Source: RGIG3002 sp045546775 (GTDB lineage: Bacteria > Bacillota > Clostridia > Lachnospirales > Lachnospiraceae). From it: DNA of 64,000 bases. Both the position numbers and the translations under genes were made by a program. Of this stretch, positions 17,362 through 25,132 are shown piece by piece. Every line of letters begins with the position of its first letter. The stretch's first letter is position 1. The stretch covers positions 128,866 through 192,865 of the forward strand of contig JAZQDM010000063.1 in the NCBI GenBank assembly GCA_045546775.1. Reading direction: 5' to 3'. The notes beneath the pieces are model-generated. The model ran no database searches. It was not told the origin of the DNA and was given only the letters and a program-made list of their open reading frames with translations.

Positions 17362-17826
17362 ATGAAAAAATTAATCAACCAAATTATGAAGTTTGGTATC
17401 GTGGGCGGACTTGCCTTTGTTATTGACTATGGTGTGTTTGTAATACTTGCCAATGGTTTCCAGATGTATTATCCGTTAGCCAATGTATTTGGCTTTGTAT
17501 TGTCGCTTATTTTCAATTACGTGATGAGCATGAAGTTTGTGTTTGAACGCAAGGAAGGTACGGACAGAAGAAAAGAATTTATTATATTTACCATATTGAG
17601 TTCCATCGGACTTTTGATTAACGAGCTTATTATCATCACTTGTGTGGATGGTATTTATTTGCATAATGTTAAGCTGCAGGAGCTGTTTGACATTGACATG
17701 GCAAAACAGGTAGGTAAAATCGTTGCCACGGGTATTGTAATGGTATATAATTTTATTTCAAGAAAGTTATTTATTGAAGGGCACGGCAACAATGCCGAAG
17801 CACAAAATGGACAGAAAGAGGCGTAA
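17362..17826 (+). CDS. GtrA-family membrane protein (polyprenyl-linked sugar flippase)
   Basis: 154 residues, four membrane helices. The hallmark first helix FGIVGGLAFVIDYGVFVIL and NYVMSMKFVFERK place it in the GtrA/DPMS family, thought to move undecaprenyl-phosphate-sugar across the membrane for surface decoration. With GtrB-like (14105) and GtrII-like (15719) it completes the three-part serotype-conversion set, although here two small ArnE/F-like genes are also present. Confidence 0.85.
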   Translation: MKKLINQIMKFGIVGGLAFVIDYGVFVILANGFQMYYPLANVFGFVLSLIFNYVMSMKFVFERKEGTDRRKEFIIFTILSSIGLLINELIIITCVDGIYLHNVKLQELFDIDMAKQVGKIVATGIVMVYNFISRKLFIEGHGNNAEAQNGQKEA

Positions 17827-17870
17827 CCAAAGACAAGATTCGTTTGGTTTCGGGAAAAGGAGTCAGAACA

Positions 17871-19181
17871 ATGAGAATAACAGTTGCAGGAACAGGATAT
17901 GTAGGACTTGTTACAGGTGTTTGTCTTGCAGAAGTTGGACATGATGTAACTTGTGTGGATGTAGATGAGAAAAAAGTAAAATTAATGGAAAGCGGCGTTT
18001 CTCCGATTTATGAGGAAGGCTTGGAAGAGCTTATGCAAAAGAATTTTGCGGCAGGCAGAATTCATTATACAACAGATTATAAAAATGCTTACAAAAATGC
18101 AGAAGCTATTTTTATCGGTGTGGGAACACCGGAAATGCCGGACGGAAGTGCGAATCTTTCCTACATTGCAACCGTTTCCAAACAGATTGCGGAGTCGGTA
18201 GAAAACGACTGTCTTGTTGTTGTGAAATCCACTGTTCCGGTAGGAACAAACGATAAAGTGGAACAGTTTATCAAAGATTTTCTTGTGCATGACGTAAAAG
18301 TGGAAGTGGCTTCCAATCCGGAGTTTCTTGCACAGGGAACAGCAGTGCACGATACGCTTCATGCGGCACGTTTTATTATCGGAACAGAGAGCGATGAAGC
18401 AAGAGAAAAACTGACTGAGATTTACAAACCGTTTGGTATTCCGATTGTGGCAGTAAACCGCCGCTCTGCGGAAATGATTAAATATGCATGCAACGATTTC
18501 CTTGCACTCAAAATTTCTTACATGAATGACATTGCGAATTTGTGTGAGCTTGTAGGAGCAGATATTCAGGATGTTGCAAAAGGAATGAGCTACGACGAAA
18601 GAATCGGTTCCAATTTCCTCAATGCAGGTATCGGATACGGTGGCAGCTGTTTCCCGAAAGATACAAAGGCGTTAAAATATCTTGCAAGCAAACACGGTTA
18701 TCAGCTTCGTACTGTGGAAGCTGCTGTGGAAGTAAATGCAAAACAAAAGACCAGACTTTTTGAAAAGGCAAGCGAGAGAATGATTACATTTAACGGCTTG
18801 AAGGTGGCAGCTCTGGGACTTGCTTTCAAACCGGGAACAGACGATTTAAGGGAAGCTCCGTCTATTGACAACATTAAGCTTTTGTTGGAGCAGGGCGCGC
18901 ATATTACAGCATATGACCCGGTTGCGACAGAAAATTTCAAAAAGCTTTTCCCGGAAGGAACTATCGGAAAAGGCACAATTACTTATGTGGATGATGCAAA
19001 AGAAGCATTGAAAGATGCCAATATTTGTTTCGTATTTACAGAATGGCAGGAGATGAAAAAGCTTACTCCGGCTATGTTTAAAGAAGAAATGAGCACACCG
19101 TTAGTGTATGACGGACGTAACATATATAATGTTTCAGAAATGAAAGATGCCGGAGTAGAATATTACAGTATCGGCAGATAA
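17871..19181 (+). CDS. ugd: UDP-glucose 6-dehydrogenase
   Basis: 436 residues: N-terminal NAD fold TVAGTGYVGLVTG, the KSTVPVGT segment, EMIKYACNDFLALKISYMN with catalytic Lys204, and GYGGSCFPKD with catalytic Cys260. The length is normal. It oxidises UDP-glucose to UDP-glucuronate with two NAD+ in the cytosol. AAAAGGAG precedes ATG 17871; a longer ATG at 17844 adds an unconserved tail. The product is the substrate of the epimerase at 21114. Confidence 0.96.
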   Translation: MRITVAGTGYVGLVTGVCLAEVGHDVTCVDVDEKKVKLMESGVSPIYEEGLEELMQKNFAAGRIHYTTDYKNAYKNAEAIFIGVGTPEMPDGSANLSYIATVSKQIAESVENDCLVVVKSTVPVGTNDKVEQFIKDFLVHDVKVEVASNPEFLAQGTAVHDTLHAARFIIGTESDEAREKLTEIYKPFGIPIVAVNRRSAEMIKYACNDFLALKISYMNDIANLCELVGADIQDVAKGMSYDERIGSNFLNAGIGYGGSCFPKDTKALKYLASKHGYQLRTVEAAVEVNAKQKTRLFEKASERMITFNGLKVAALGLAFKPGTDDLREAPSIDNIKLLLEQGAHITAYDPVATENFKKLFPEGTIGKGTITYVDDAKEALKDANICFVFTEWQEMKKLTPAMFKEEMSTPLVYDGRNIYNVSEMKDAGVEYYSIGR

Positions 19182-19191
19182 GGATGAACGG

Positions 19192-20289
19192 ATGTTAGAA
19201 TTAGTGTTAGAATTTCTGCAACTGGTTTTGTGGATGATTTTGGTACCTTTTGCAACAGGTTGCATCATACGTGAATGGCTGCCGGAAAAGGCGCGCACAT
19301 GCTCGTGGATTGCGATTGCCGGATATCTTGTGATGTTTTCGGTGTTTGAAGTCATTGTTATGCCCATGGTGCTTGTGCAGGCAAAGTTTTCTACGGCAGT
19401 AACTGTGATGACTGTTGTATTTTTGGTGTTACTGGCAGCAGGAATCGGTTTTGTGATAAAGCGTATTATAAAGAAAGAGAAATCGTTGAAAACGGTATTG
19501 GATGCGGTTGGTGTACGGTTACCGGAAACGAAGCCGGATGTGCAGACGATTGTACTGTGGATTTTCTTTGTAGTACTTGTTGCATTCCAGCTGTACCAGG
19601 CATTTACACTTACCTTCTTTGATGGGGACGATGCCTACTATGTAGCACAATCCGTAACGGCTGTGAACAGGGATTCCATGTACGGTTATATTCCATACAA
19701 CGGATACGGTACCCGTTTGGATATTCGCCATGCCATGGCAGAGTTACCGCTTTGGATTGCGTTTGTTGCAAAACATACAGGGATTCATTCTACGATTGTT
19801 TCGCATACGATTATCCCGTTTCTTTTCATTCCGCTTACGTATCTTGCGTATTACCAGATAGCAAGAAGAGTATGTACAACGAACAAACGTCAGGTTCCGG
19901 CTTTTTTGATTATTATGGGCGTTTTGCAGATTTTTGGAAATGTGTCCATCTATACAAAAGAGACGTTTATGATTATGCGTACGTGGCAGGGAAAATCTTT
20001 GTTTTCCAATTTTGTTTTGGCGGTCACGCTTGCGATTATTTTATGGATTTTTGGAGAGGCAAAGGAAGAAGCTTCCAAACGTGATAATGGTTTTTGGCTG
20101 CTTTTGTTTTGTACAAACATAGCAGCGGCATTTTGTACCACGATGGGCGTCTTTTTGATGGCGATTTTTATTGGTGTTACAGGAATTTGCTTAAGCATTC
20201 GGAACCGTAGTGTGAAAGTGTTATGGAAGTTTGTTGTTTCCTGTATTCCGTGTGTTGTTTTTACGGTTTTGTATTTGGCGATGAAGTAA
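19192..20289 (+). CDS. Polytopic membrane protein, DUF6077-like, N-terminal part of a probably split gene
   Basis: 365 residues with about nine membrane helices. The loop FDGDDAYYVAQSVTAVNRDSM near residue 143 has the acidic pair seen in GT-C-type polytopic transferases. It ends abruptly in FTVLYLAMK followed by two TAA codons. The next reading frame, 14 bases on, continues with similar membrane character and then an extracytoplasmic tail. Intact relatives are believed to be about 600-650 residues, equal to the two parts together (630). The join needs more than one indel, because stops lie in both frames. Likely role: transferring an undecaprenyl-linked sugar, if functional. Confidence 0.6.
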   Translation: MLELVLEFLQLVLWMILVPFATGCIIREWLPEKARTCSWIAIAGYLVMFSVFEVIVMPMVLVQAKFSTAVTVMTVVFLVLLAAGIGFVIKRIIKKEKSLKTVLDAVGVRLPETKPDVQTIVLWIFFVVLVAFQLYQAFTLTFFDGDDAYYVAQSVTAVNRDSMYGYIPYNGYGTRLDIRHAMAELPLWIAFVAKHTGIHSTIVSHTIIPFLFIPLTYLAYYQIARRVCTTNKRQVPAFLIIMGVLQIFGNVSIYTKETFMIMRTWQGKSLFSNFVLAVTLAIILWIFGEAKEEASKRDNGFWLLLFCTNIAAAFCTTMGVFLMAIFIGVTGICLSIRNRSVKVLWKFVVSCIPCVVFTVLYLAMK

Positions 20290-20303
20290 TAAAATGACCC
20301 CTT

Positions 20304-21101
20304 GTGAAAGGCATGGATTATTTTATGGGAATGTTTGTTGAAAGTTGGAATCATATAGTAAGTTTTTATCAAAATTATATTGGCACAGGCTACTTGTTTT
20401 TTGTGTTTATTGCAGCGCTTGTCTTTTTGTTTTTTACAGAGAAGAAAAAACAGGTACGCACCATTCTTGTCATTGCACCAATTGCCATTATGGTGTTGTT
20501 TACCTGCCCGCTGTTTAAAATGGCGTTTGATGTTATCGGGCTGGACGGCGAAACGTACTATCGTATTTTGTGGGTGTTGCCTATGGGAATTACGATTGCC
20601 TATGCCGGTGTGAAACTGTTTGAAAAATATGTTTTGGCCGGGGTAGCGGTGATGTGCGCTCTTGTTGTGTTGTGTGGTGTGTATGTGTATGACAATGCCA
20701 ATATTTCAAAGGCAGAGAACGGACATCATTTGCCACAAGTTGTAATCAATGTATGCGATACGATTTTGGCCAATGAGGCGGAAGATATTCCGCGTGTGTG
20801 GGTCGTTGTGCCGGCAGAATTTATTCACTTTGTGCGACAGTATACGGATGTGATATGTATGCCCTATGGTCGGGAAGCGTTTGTAGACCGCTGGGAGTTC
20901 CATTATCCGTTGGAAGAACTGATGGAAGCGGAAGTGATTCAGACAAAGGAGCTTACCGCAGAGGTGCGGAAATGGTGGACAGAGTATGTTGTATTGCATG
21001 AGACAAAAACGTTTACCGAACCGATGCAGGATTATGGCTTTGAACTTGTAGCAACCGTAAATGGCTATAATATTTATCAGGATATACAAACGGAACAGTA
21101 G
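20304..21101 (+). CDS. C-terminal part of the split polytopic membrane protein
   Basis: 265 residues, four membrane helices (to about residue 135), then a soluble tail with VWVVVPAEFIHFVRQYTDVICMPYGR. No convincing ribosome site precedes GTG 20304 or the ATGs at 20313 and 20325, unlike nearly every other gene here. This supports it being a displaced 3' half rather than a separate gene. It lies in a different frame from the upstream part. The reading frame remains clean for 265 codons, so the break may be recent or the two halves may be made separately. Confidence 0.55.
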   Translation: MKGMDYFMGMFVESWNHIVSFYQNYIGTGYLFFVFIAALVFLFFTEKKKQVRTILVIAPIAIMVLFTCPLFKMAFDVIGLDGETYYRILWVLPMGITIAYAGVKLFEKYVLAGVAVMCALVVLCGVYVYDNANISKAENGHHLPQVVINVCDTILANEAEDIPRVWVVVPAEFIHFVRQYTDVICMPYGREAFVDRWEFHYPLEELMEAEVIQTKELTAEVRKWWTEYVVLHETKTFTEPMQDYGFELVATVNGYNIYQDIQTEQ

Positions 21102-21113
21102 TAACGGTGATAT

Positions 21114-22106
21114 ATGAAGAAATTTGACAGTTCAAAAAAATACATGATAACCGGCGGTGCCGGATTTATCGGTTTTCATCTTTCGAAAGCGTTGCTTGAG
21201 AGCGGTGCAGAAGTCGTTGGTTTTGATAACATGAACGACTATTATGATGTGCGCCTCAAAGAAGAACGGCTTTCTATTTTAACAAAATACAGTAATTTTA
21301 CGTTTGAAAAGGCAGACCTTTCCGACAAGGAACAGGTCTTTTCGTTGTTCGAACGGTATCGCCCGGATGTAGTGGTAAATTTGGGAGCGCAGGCAGGTGT
21401 GCGTTATAGCATTGACAATCCGGATGCGTATATGATGTCAAATATGATGGGATTTTTTCACGTTTTGGAAGCGTGCCGGACGTATCCCGTGGAACATTTG
21501 GTGTTTGCATCCTCCAGTTCGGTTTATGGTGGCAACAAGAAAGTGCCTTTTTCAACAGAGGATATGGTGGATGGCCCGGTAAGCCTTTATGCGGCGACCA
21601 AAAAGTCTAATGAGCTTATGGCACATGCCTACAGCAAACTTTATCAAATTCCGGTTACCGGACTTCGCTTTTTTACAGTGTATGGTCCGCTTGGAAGACC
21701 GGACATGGCATATTACAAGTTTGCCTTAAAAATCAAAAATGATGAGACCATTCAAATATACAACAACGGCGATATGTATAGAGATTTTACCTACGTAGAT
21801 GATGTTGTAAAAGGAATTGCAAACATTTTATGTAACCCACCGAAAGTAAACGACGATGGGATCCAATACAAAATATATAACATTGGAAATAACAAGCCGG
21901 TTAAATTGATGGAGTTTATATCCACATTAGAAAAATATTTGGGCAAAGAAGCAAAAAAAGAATTTCTGCCGATGCAGCCCGGTGATGTGTACCAGACATA
22001 CGCCGATGTGTCGGAATTGATGAAAGATTTTGACTTTAAGCCGGATACACCGATTGAAGAGGGACTTAAGAAATTTGTGGAATGGTTCCGGGACTATTAT
22101 AAGTAA
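21114..22106 (+). CDS. UDP-glucuronate 4-epimerase
   Basis: 330-residue extended short-chain dehydrogenase: NAD fold MITGGAGFIGFHLSK, active-site SSSSVYGG, and Y159-x-x-x-K163 in SLYAATKKSNEL. The segments NDYYDVRLKEERL and YGPLGRPDMAYYKF are characteristic of the UDP-glucuronate epimerase subgroup rather than GalE. It makes UDP-galacturonate from the Ugd product. Last plus-strand gene before the hairpin repeat at 22126. Confidence 0.88.
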   Translation: MKKFDSSKKYMITGGAGFIGFHLSKALLESGAEVVGFDNMNDYYDVRLKEERLSILTKYSNFTFEKADLSDKEQVFSLFERYRPDVVVNLGAQAGVRYSIDNPDAYMMSNMMGFFHVLEACRTYPVEHLVFASSSSVYGGNKKVPFSTEDMVDGPVSLYAATKKSNELMAHAYSKLYQIPVTGLRFFTVYGPLGRPDMAYYKFALKIKNDETIQIYNNGDMYRDFTYVDDVVKGIANILCNPPKVNDDGIQYKIYNIGNNKPVKLMEFISTLEKYLGKEAKKEFLPMQPGDVYQTYADVSELMKDFDFKPDTPIEEGLKKFVEWFRDYYK

Positions 22107-22125
22107 TTTTGGAAGTTTTCTGTAA

Positions 22126-22353
22126 GTTGGCTTGCCATGCACCGATCTGAATATTGCTTCTGTGAACACAAAATTATTTCGGTTTTCTTAGTAGTGATGT
22201 CGAAAAAATAAAAATCCCCTGCGTAAACAAACTCGTTTTACTCGAACAGTGTTTACGCAGGGGATTTTTTCGACATCTCTACTAAGAAAAGCACGAAATA
22301 ATTTCGAATGGTTCGCAGAAGCAATATTCAGATTGGTGCGTGTGCAAACCAAA
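22126..22353. repeat. Long imperfect palindrome (about 228 bp), MITE-like
   Basis: The left arm from GGCTTGCCATGCACC (about 22129) through CTGAATATTGCTTCTG, TTCTTAGTAGTGATGTCG and CCCCTGCGTAAACA is repeated inverted on the right up to about 22350, with only scattered mismatches over about 100 bp per arm. The whole would fold into one long hairpin. There is no open frame or transposase inside. This fills the gap between the epimerase and the HxlR gene. Confidence 0.8.
22211..22271. terminator. Bidirectional terminator at the core of the palindrome
   Basis: AATCCCCTGCGTAAACA and TGTTTACGCAGGGGATT pair over about 17 bp. T-rich tracts follow in both directions (GATTTTTTC on plus, GATTTTTATTTTTT on minus). 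It can end the polysaccharide operon and the HxlR transcript. The loop is shared with the hairpin at 23427-23476. Confidence 0.75.
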
Positions 22354-22366
22354 AATGACAGGTAAA

Positions 22367-22699
22367 TTATAAAACGTGTCCCGTATTCTCTAGATATTCT
22401 GTTCCCCATGTGCACATGGCGTCTAGGATAGGGACTATACTTTTTCCAAAATCGGTTAATGAATATTCAACTTTAGGTGGGACAACGGGGTAAACATGTC
22501 TCGTGATTAAATTATCGTTTTCAAGTTCCCTAAGCTGTTGGGTAAGCATTTTTGGGGTCGCGGCTGTTATTAAACGGTTTAGTTCATTGAAACGTAACGT
22601 TTTGTCAATTAAATGCCATAAAATCAAGGCTTTGTATTTTCCACCAATTAGACTGAGTGTTGCTTCAACGGGACATTGAAAAGTATGACAAGGTTTCAT
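22367..22699 (-). CDS. HxlR-family transcriptional regulator
   Basis: 110-residue winged-helix protein: CPVEATLSLIGGKYKALILWHL, LRFNELNRLI, PKMLTQQLRELENDNLI and the wing VPPKVEYSLTDFGK, all standard for HxlR. Cys4 and Cys9 near the N terminus are placed like redox or electrophile-sensing cysteines in HypR/YodB relatives. GGAGG precedes start 22699. It is divergent from a nitroreductase, the classic HxlR target pair, and probably represses both. Base composition looks more AT-rich than the flanking loci. Confidence 0.9.
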   Translation of the reverse strand: MKPCHTFQCPVEATLSLIGGKYKALILWHLIDKTLRFNELNRLITAATPKMLTQQLRELENDNLITRHVYPVVPPKVEYSLTDFGKSIVPILDAMCTWGTEYLENTGHVL

Positions 22700-22717
22700 T
22701 TTTGTTACCTCCAATAA

Positions 22718-22791
22718 ATTATACACTATACTTTTAGGAACTATATACCAAAAAAGTGCGTACTTGTACAAAAGAAAATGTTTGCTAAAAT
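22718..22791. promoter_or_regulatory. Divergent promoters and candidate HxlR operator
   Basis: Minus strand: TATAAT at 22718-22723. Plus strand: TTGTAC (22764-22769), 16-bp spacer, TAAAAT (22786-22791) for the nitroreductase. A direct repeat ACTATA-(9)-ACTATA (about 22725-22745) lies just upstream of the minus -10 box and could be the regulator site. The boxes are visible; binding is inferred. Confidence 0.55.
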
Positions 22792-22860
22792 TGTAGCATG
22801 ATTAATCACAATTCACAACATAAATGCGCATAGTTAAAAATGGAAAGTGAGGAAGTAACA

Positions 22861-23379
22861 ATGGATTTTTTATCATTAGCAAAACAACGATGTTCTGTTA
22901 GAATGTTTAGAAAGTGTGGAATTGAAGAAGAAAAATTAGAGAAAATTTTGGAGGCGGCACGTATAGCCCCTACGGCGGCCAACATGCAATCACAGCGACT
23001 GTTAGTTGTTAGAAGCGAAGAGGGACTTGGAAAATTGTCTAAAGGTGTTAATTTCCATGGTGCGCCTTTAGCAATAATAGTATGCGGAGACCATTCAAAT
23101 GTATTTGTTCGTCCGTTTGATAAAAAAGCGATGGTCGAAGTCGATGCAACCATTGTCGCAGACCATATAGTATTAGAAGCAGAGGATTTGGGGTTAAGTA
23201 CATGTTGGCTGACATACTTTGAGCCTACCGTAATTAGACAGGAATTTAATATTCCAAATCACTTAGAACCGGTAGCAATCATCTCAATCGGTTATGCTGC
23301 CGGAGAAAAAGCATCTTCTGAACGTCATAAAATGGATAGGAAATCGCTAGAAAGTATTGTGAAATACGAATCATTTTGA
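22861..23379 (+). CDS. Nitroreductase-family flavoprotein
   Basis: 172 residues: FMN-phosphate segment KQRCSVRMF, APTAANMQSQRLLVV, then DATIVADHIVLEAEDLGLSTCWL and the C-terminal ISIGYAAGEK. Family members are FMN-dependent NAD(P)H reductases of nitro, quinone or flavin substrates, cytosolic dimers. The ATG at 22861 follows GTGAGGAAG; an earlier ATG at 22840 is less well placed. Regulation is probably by the divergent HxlR protein in response to electrophiles. It is flanked by the hairpin elements and looks like an inserted detoxification cassette. Confidence 0.9.
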   Translation: MDFLSLAKQRCSVRMFRKCGIEEEKLEKILEAARIAPTAANMQSQRLLVVRSEEGLGKLSKGVNFHGAPLAIIVCGDHSNVFVRPFDKKAMVEVDATIVADHIVLEAEDLGLSTCWLTYFEPTVIRQEFNIPNHLEPVAIISIGYAAGEKASSERHKMDRKSLESIVKYESF

Positions 23380-23426
23380 CAATGAGAATGTTTTCGTATT
23401 CTATATATGGATGTAAAAGCAAAACA

Positions 23427-23476
23427 TAACCCACGTAAACAGTGTTCGAGTGAAACGAGTTTGTTTACGTGGGTTA
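23427..23476 (+). repeat. Hairpin element sharing its loop with the 22211-22271 terminator
   Basis: TAACCCACGTAAACA and TGTTTACGTGGGTTA form a perfect 15-bp stem, followed by ATTTTGTTTT; it probably terminates the nitroreductase transcript. The core GTAAACA-TGTTCGAGT-AAACGAGTTTGTTTAC is nearly identical to the reverse complement of the element at 22221-22260, so two copies of one repeat lie in opposite orientation around the HxlR-nitroreductase pair. The stem bases next to the core differ but stay paired (CCTGC versus CCCAC), suggesting structure is selected. Confidence 0.75.
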
Positions 23477-23555
23477 ATTTTGTTTTGTGTTACATCTGCG
23501 CAGAAAACAGAAATCAGTTTGTGTATGCGAAGAAGTACGGATGCCCTTTCGTTAC

Positions 23556-24515
23556 TTACTTTTCAGGTATTCCGATGGTCTCGGCGAGGCGTGTTGCAAG
23601 TGCTTCCCGTCCTTTGTCGTTTATCTGAATGTTGTCGATTAAATATTCCGAAGCATTTTCTTCGTGAATTGTACCGTAATAATTGTCCACAACGGTAAAC
23701 AGGCACTCGTTTGCGACATCGATAGAATAAAGCAGGTAATCCGGCATAGTACCGCGTCCGAGGTTGGCAGTATCGCCACTATATGCTACGCCGTCTTCGT
23801 GTACATAATATGCAAAGTACGGAGTCATAAAAATAATGCGGATATGCGGATACGCTTCTTTTATCTGCAAAGCGGATGCGCGAAGTGCACCGGTGTAAGT
23901 GCTTGTGTTAAGTGCGTCAATGTCATCATAAAGATTTCGCATCTGCAAATAATCTCTTGCATCATAAAAAATAGTCAAAACATCTACTTTGGAATAGTCG
24001 ATGTTTTTGAGTACTTCAAGAGAAGAAGTATATTCTGCGGGAACCAGTCCGGCTTCCAAAGCAGCGTCCTGCAAAGAGTAATCGCCGGTGCACATAGATT
24101 TTGTCAAATAGTAAAGACTGAATGCGTCTACGGCACAATTGTCAGAGTATTCTTTGTTTAATGCGGCAAGACATGTATTGGCAAAGCCTGCATTGTAAAC
24201 GGTTGCGCCGGTTTGTGAAGCAACCATAGCTGCAATACCGCCTTCGTCTGTGCGGTCGGTCAACGGATTGTTTCCGAGCATGAGCACGGTAGTAACTCCG
24301 TCGTCTTCAAAGCCTTCGATTTTGGAACGGTCCACTTTATAAATAACATCCAGCGCTTCCGTGTCAAAGTCATCGCTTATATTGTTTGGATCGTAATCGG
24401 ATTTCGTGCCAATGTTCCATATGATAAGTCGAATGACGCTTATAAGAAGAACAACGCCTATCACAATCCAAATGACAAGGTGCGGATTTATTTTTGATTT
24501 TTTTTCATTTTCCAT
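23556..24515 (-). CDS. Membrane-anchored SGNH-like protein with lost catalytic residues
   Basis: 319 residues: one N-terminal anchor (about 12-33), then an SGNH-type domain outside. Block I reads VLMLGNN (expected GDS; the Ser position is Asn83), block II NAGFANT, block III YDARDYL, and block V DNIQIND (expected DxxH; the His position is Gln297). The nucleophile and the catalytic His are both replaced, so it is probably a binding or scaffold protein, not an esterase. The frame is intact and its ribosome site (GAAAGG) is good, so it is not simple decay. It may dock on the acylated polymer. Confidence 0.65.
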   Translation of the reverse strand: MENEKKSKINPHLVIWIVIGVVLLISVIRLIIWNIGTKSDYDPNNISDDFDTEALDVIYKVDRSKIEGFEDDGVTTVLMLGNNPLTDRTDEGGIAAMVASQTGATVYNAGFANTCLAALNKEYSDNCAVDAFSLYYLTKSMCTGDYSLQDAALEAGLVPAEYTSSLEVLKNIDYSKVDVLTIFYDARDYLQMRNLYDDIDALNTSTYTGALRASALQIKEAYPHIRIIFMTPYFAYYVHEDGVAYSGDTANLGRGTMPDYLLYSIDVANECLFTVVDNYYGTIHEENASEYLIDNIQINDKGREALATRLAETIGIPEK

Positions 24516-24621
24516 AGTAATACCAAGCCTTTCTTTGTATTTGGTGATATGGTCTATTTTACTAAAAAAAAAGAAAAAAATCCATACTAACTCATATTTT
24601 TAAGAGAATGTAAAGAATTAT

Positions 24622-24882
24622 TTAAGTAGTTTCGTTTGCTAACGATTCGCGATACCATTTGCTGTACTTGAGCATCCGGTATGTAGTGCTGAGTGCGGCA
24701 AGCTTTTCTTCGTTTGCGCACTGTTCTTTAAAAGATTCCCGTTCCTGTGCATCCATGTTTACATAGTCTAAGTAAGAGATGCGCAGTTCGGTGAGTGACG
24801 CATTGCATTTCGGACAGATTTGTTTGTGCCCGTTCAGTAAGTGTGTTCTTTTGCAAGTTTTGCAATAATGCATGTACATCAT
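24622..24882 (-). CDS. Small zinc-ribbon protein, function unknown
   Basis: 86 residues. The first half has CKTC and CPKC 16 residues apart, a likely treble-clef or zinc-ribbon metal site; the second half is a charged helix (MDAQERESFKEQC...YRMLKYSKWYRESL). No enzyme motif. GAAGGGG precedes 24882. I do not recognise the family. It sits 106 bases before the degenerate SGNH gene in the same orientation and might share a transcript with it. Confidence 0.65.
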   Translation of the reverse strand: MMYMHYCKTCKRTHLLNGHKQICPKCNASLTELRISYLDYVNMDAQERESFKEQCANEEKLAALSTTYRMLKYSKWYRESLANETT

Positions 24883-25036
24883 GTGAAATTCCCCTTCCGT
24901 TGTTACATTTTTTTGTAACTATCGATTATAAATTGTTGCATTCGGGGCGAAAAAAGTCAATATAATACAGAGGAAAATCGCTCGACAAAGATTGACAAAA
25001 AGATGGATGGAATGATATGGGAAAGGGCGAAAATTC

Positions 25037-25065
25037 TTGAATGCTGTCGCCATTGATGATATAAT
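25037..25065 (+). promoter_or_regulatory. Strong promoter for the GH25/rfb operon
   Basis: TTGAAT (25037-25042), 17-bp spacer, TATAAT (25060-25065). It lies in the 250-base gap between the divergent zinc-ribbon and muramidase genes and leaves a leader of about 60 bases. This is the best candidate for the main promoter of the core polysaccharide operon. Confidence 0.8.
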
Positions 25066-25132
25066 AGCCGATGTAGTAGGGTGGGAGAATATGTCTCACA
25101 AATCTAATCACACAGAAAGGTTAACATAATTC

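Noticed and set aside
23407..23628. Short plus-strand frames after the nitroreductase
   Set aside because: They run through the hairpin repeat and antisense to the SGNH-like gene, with no ribosome site.
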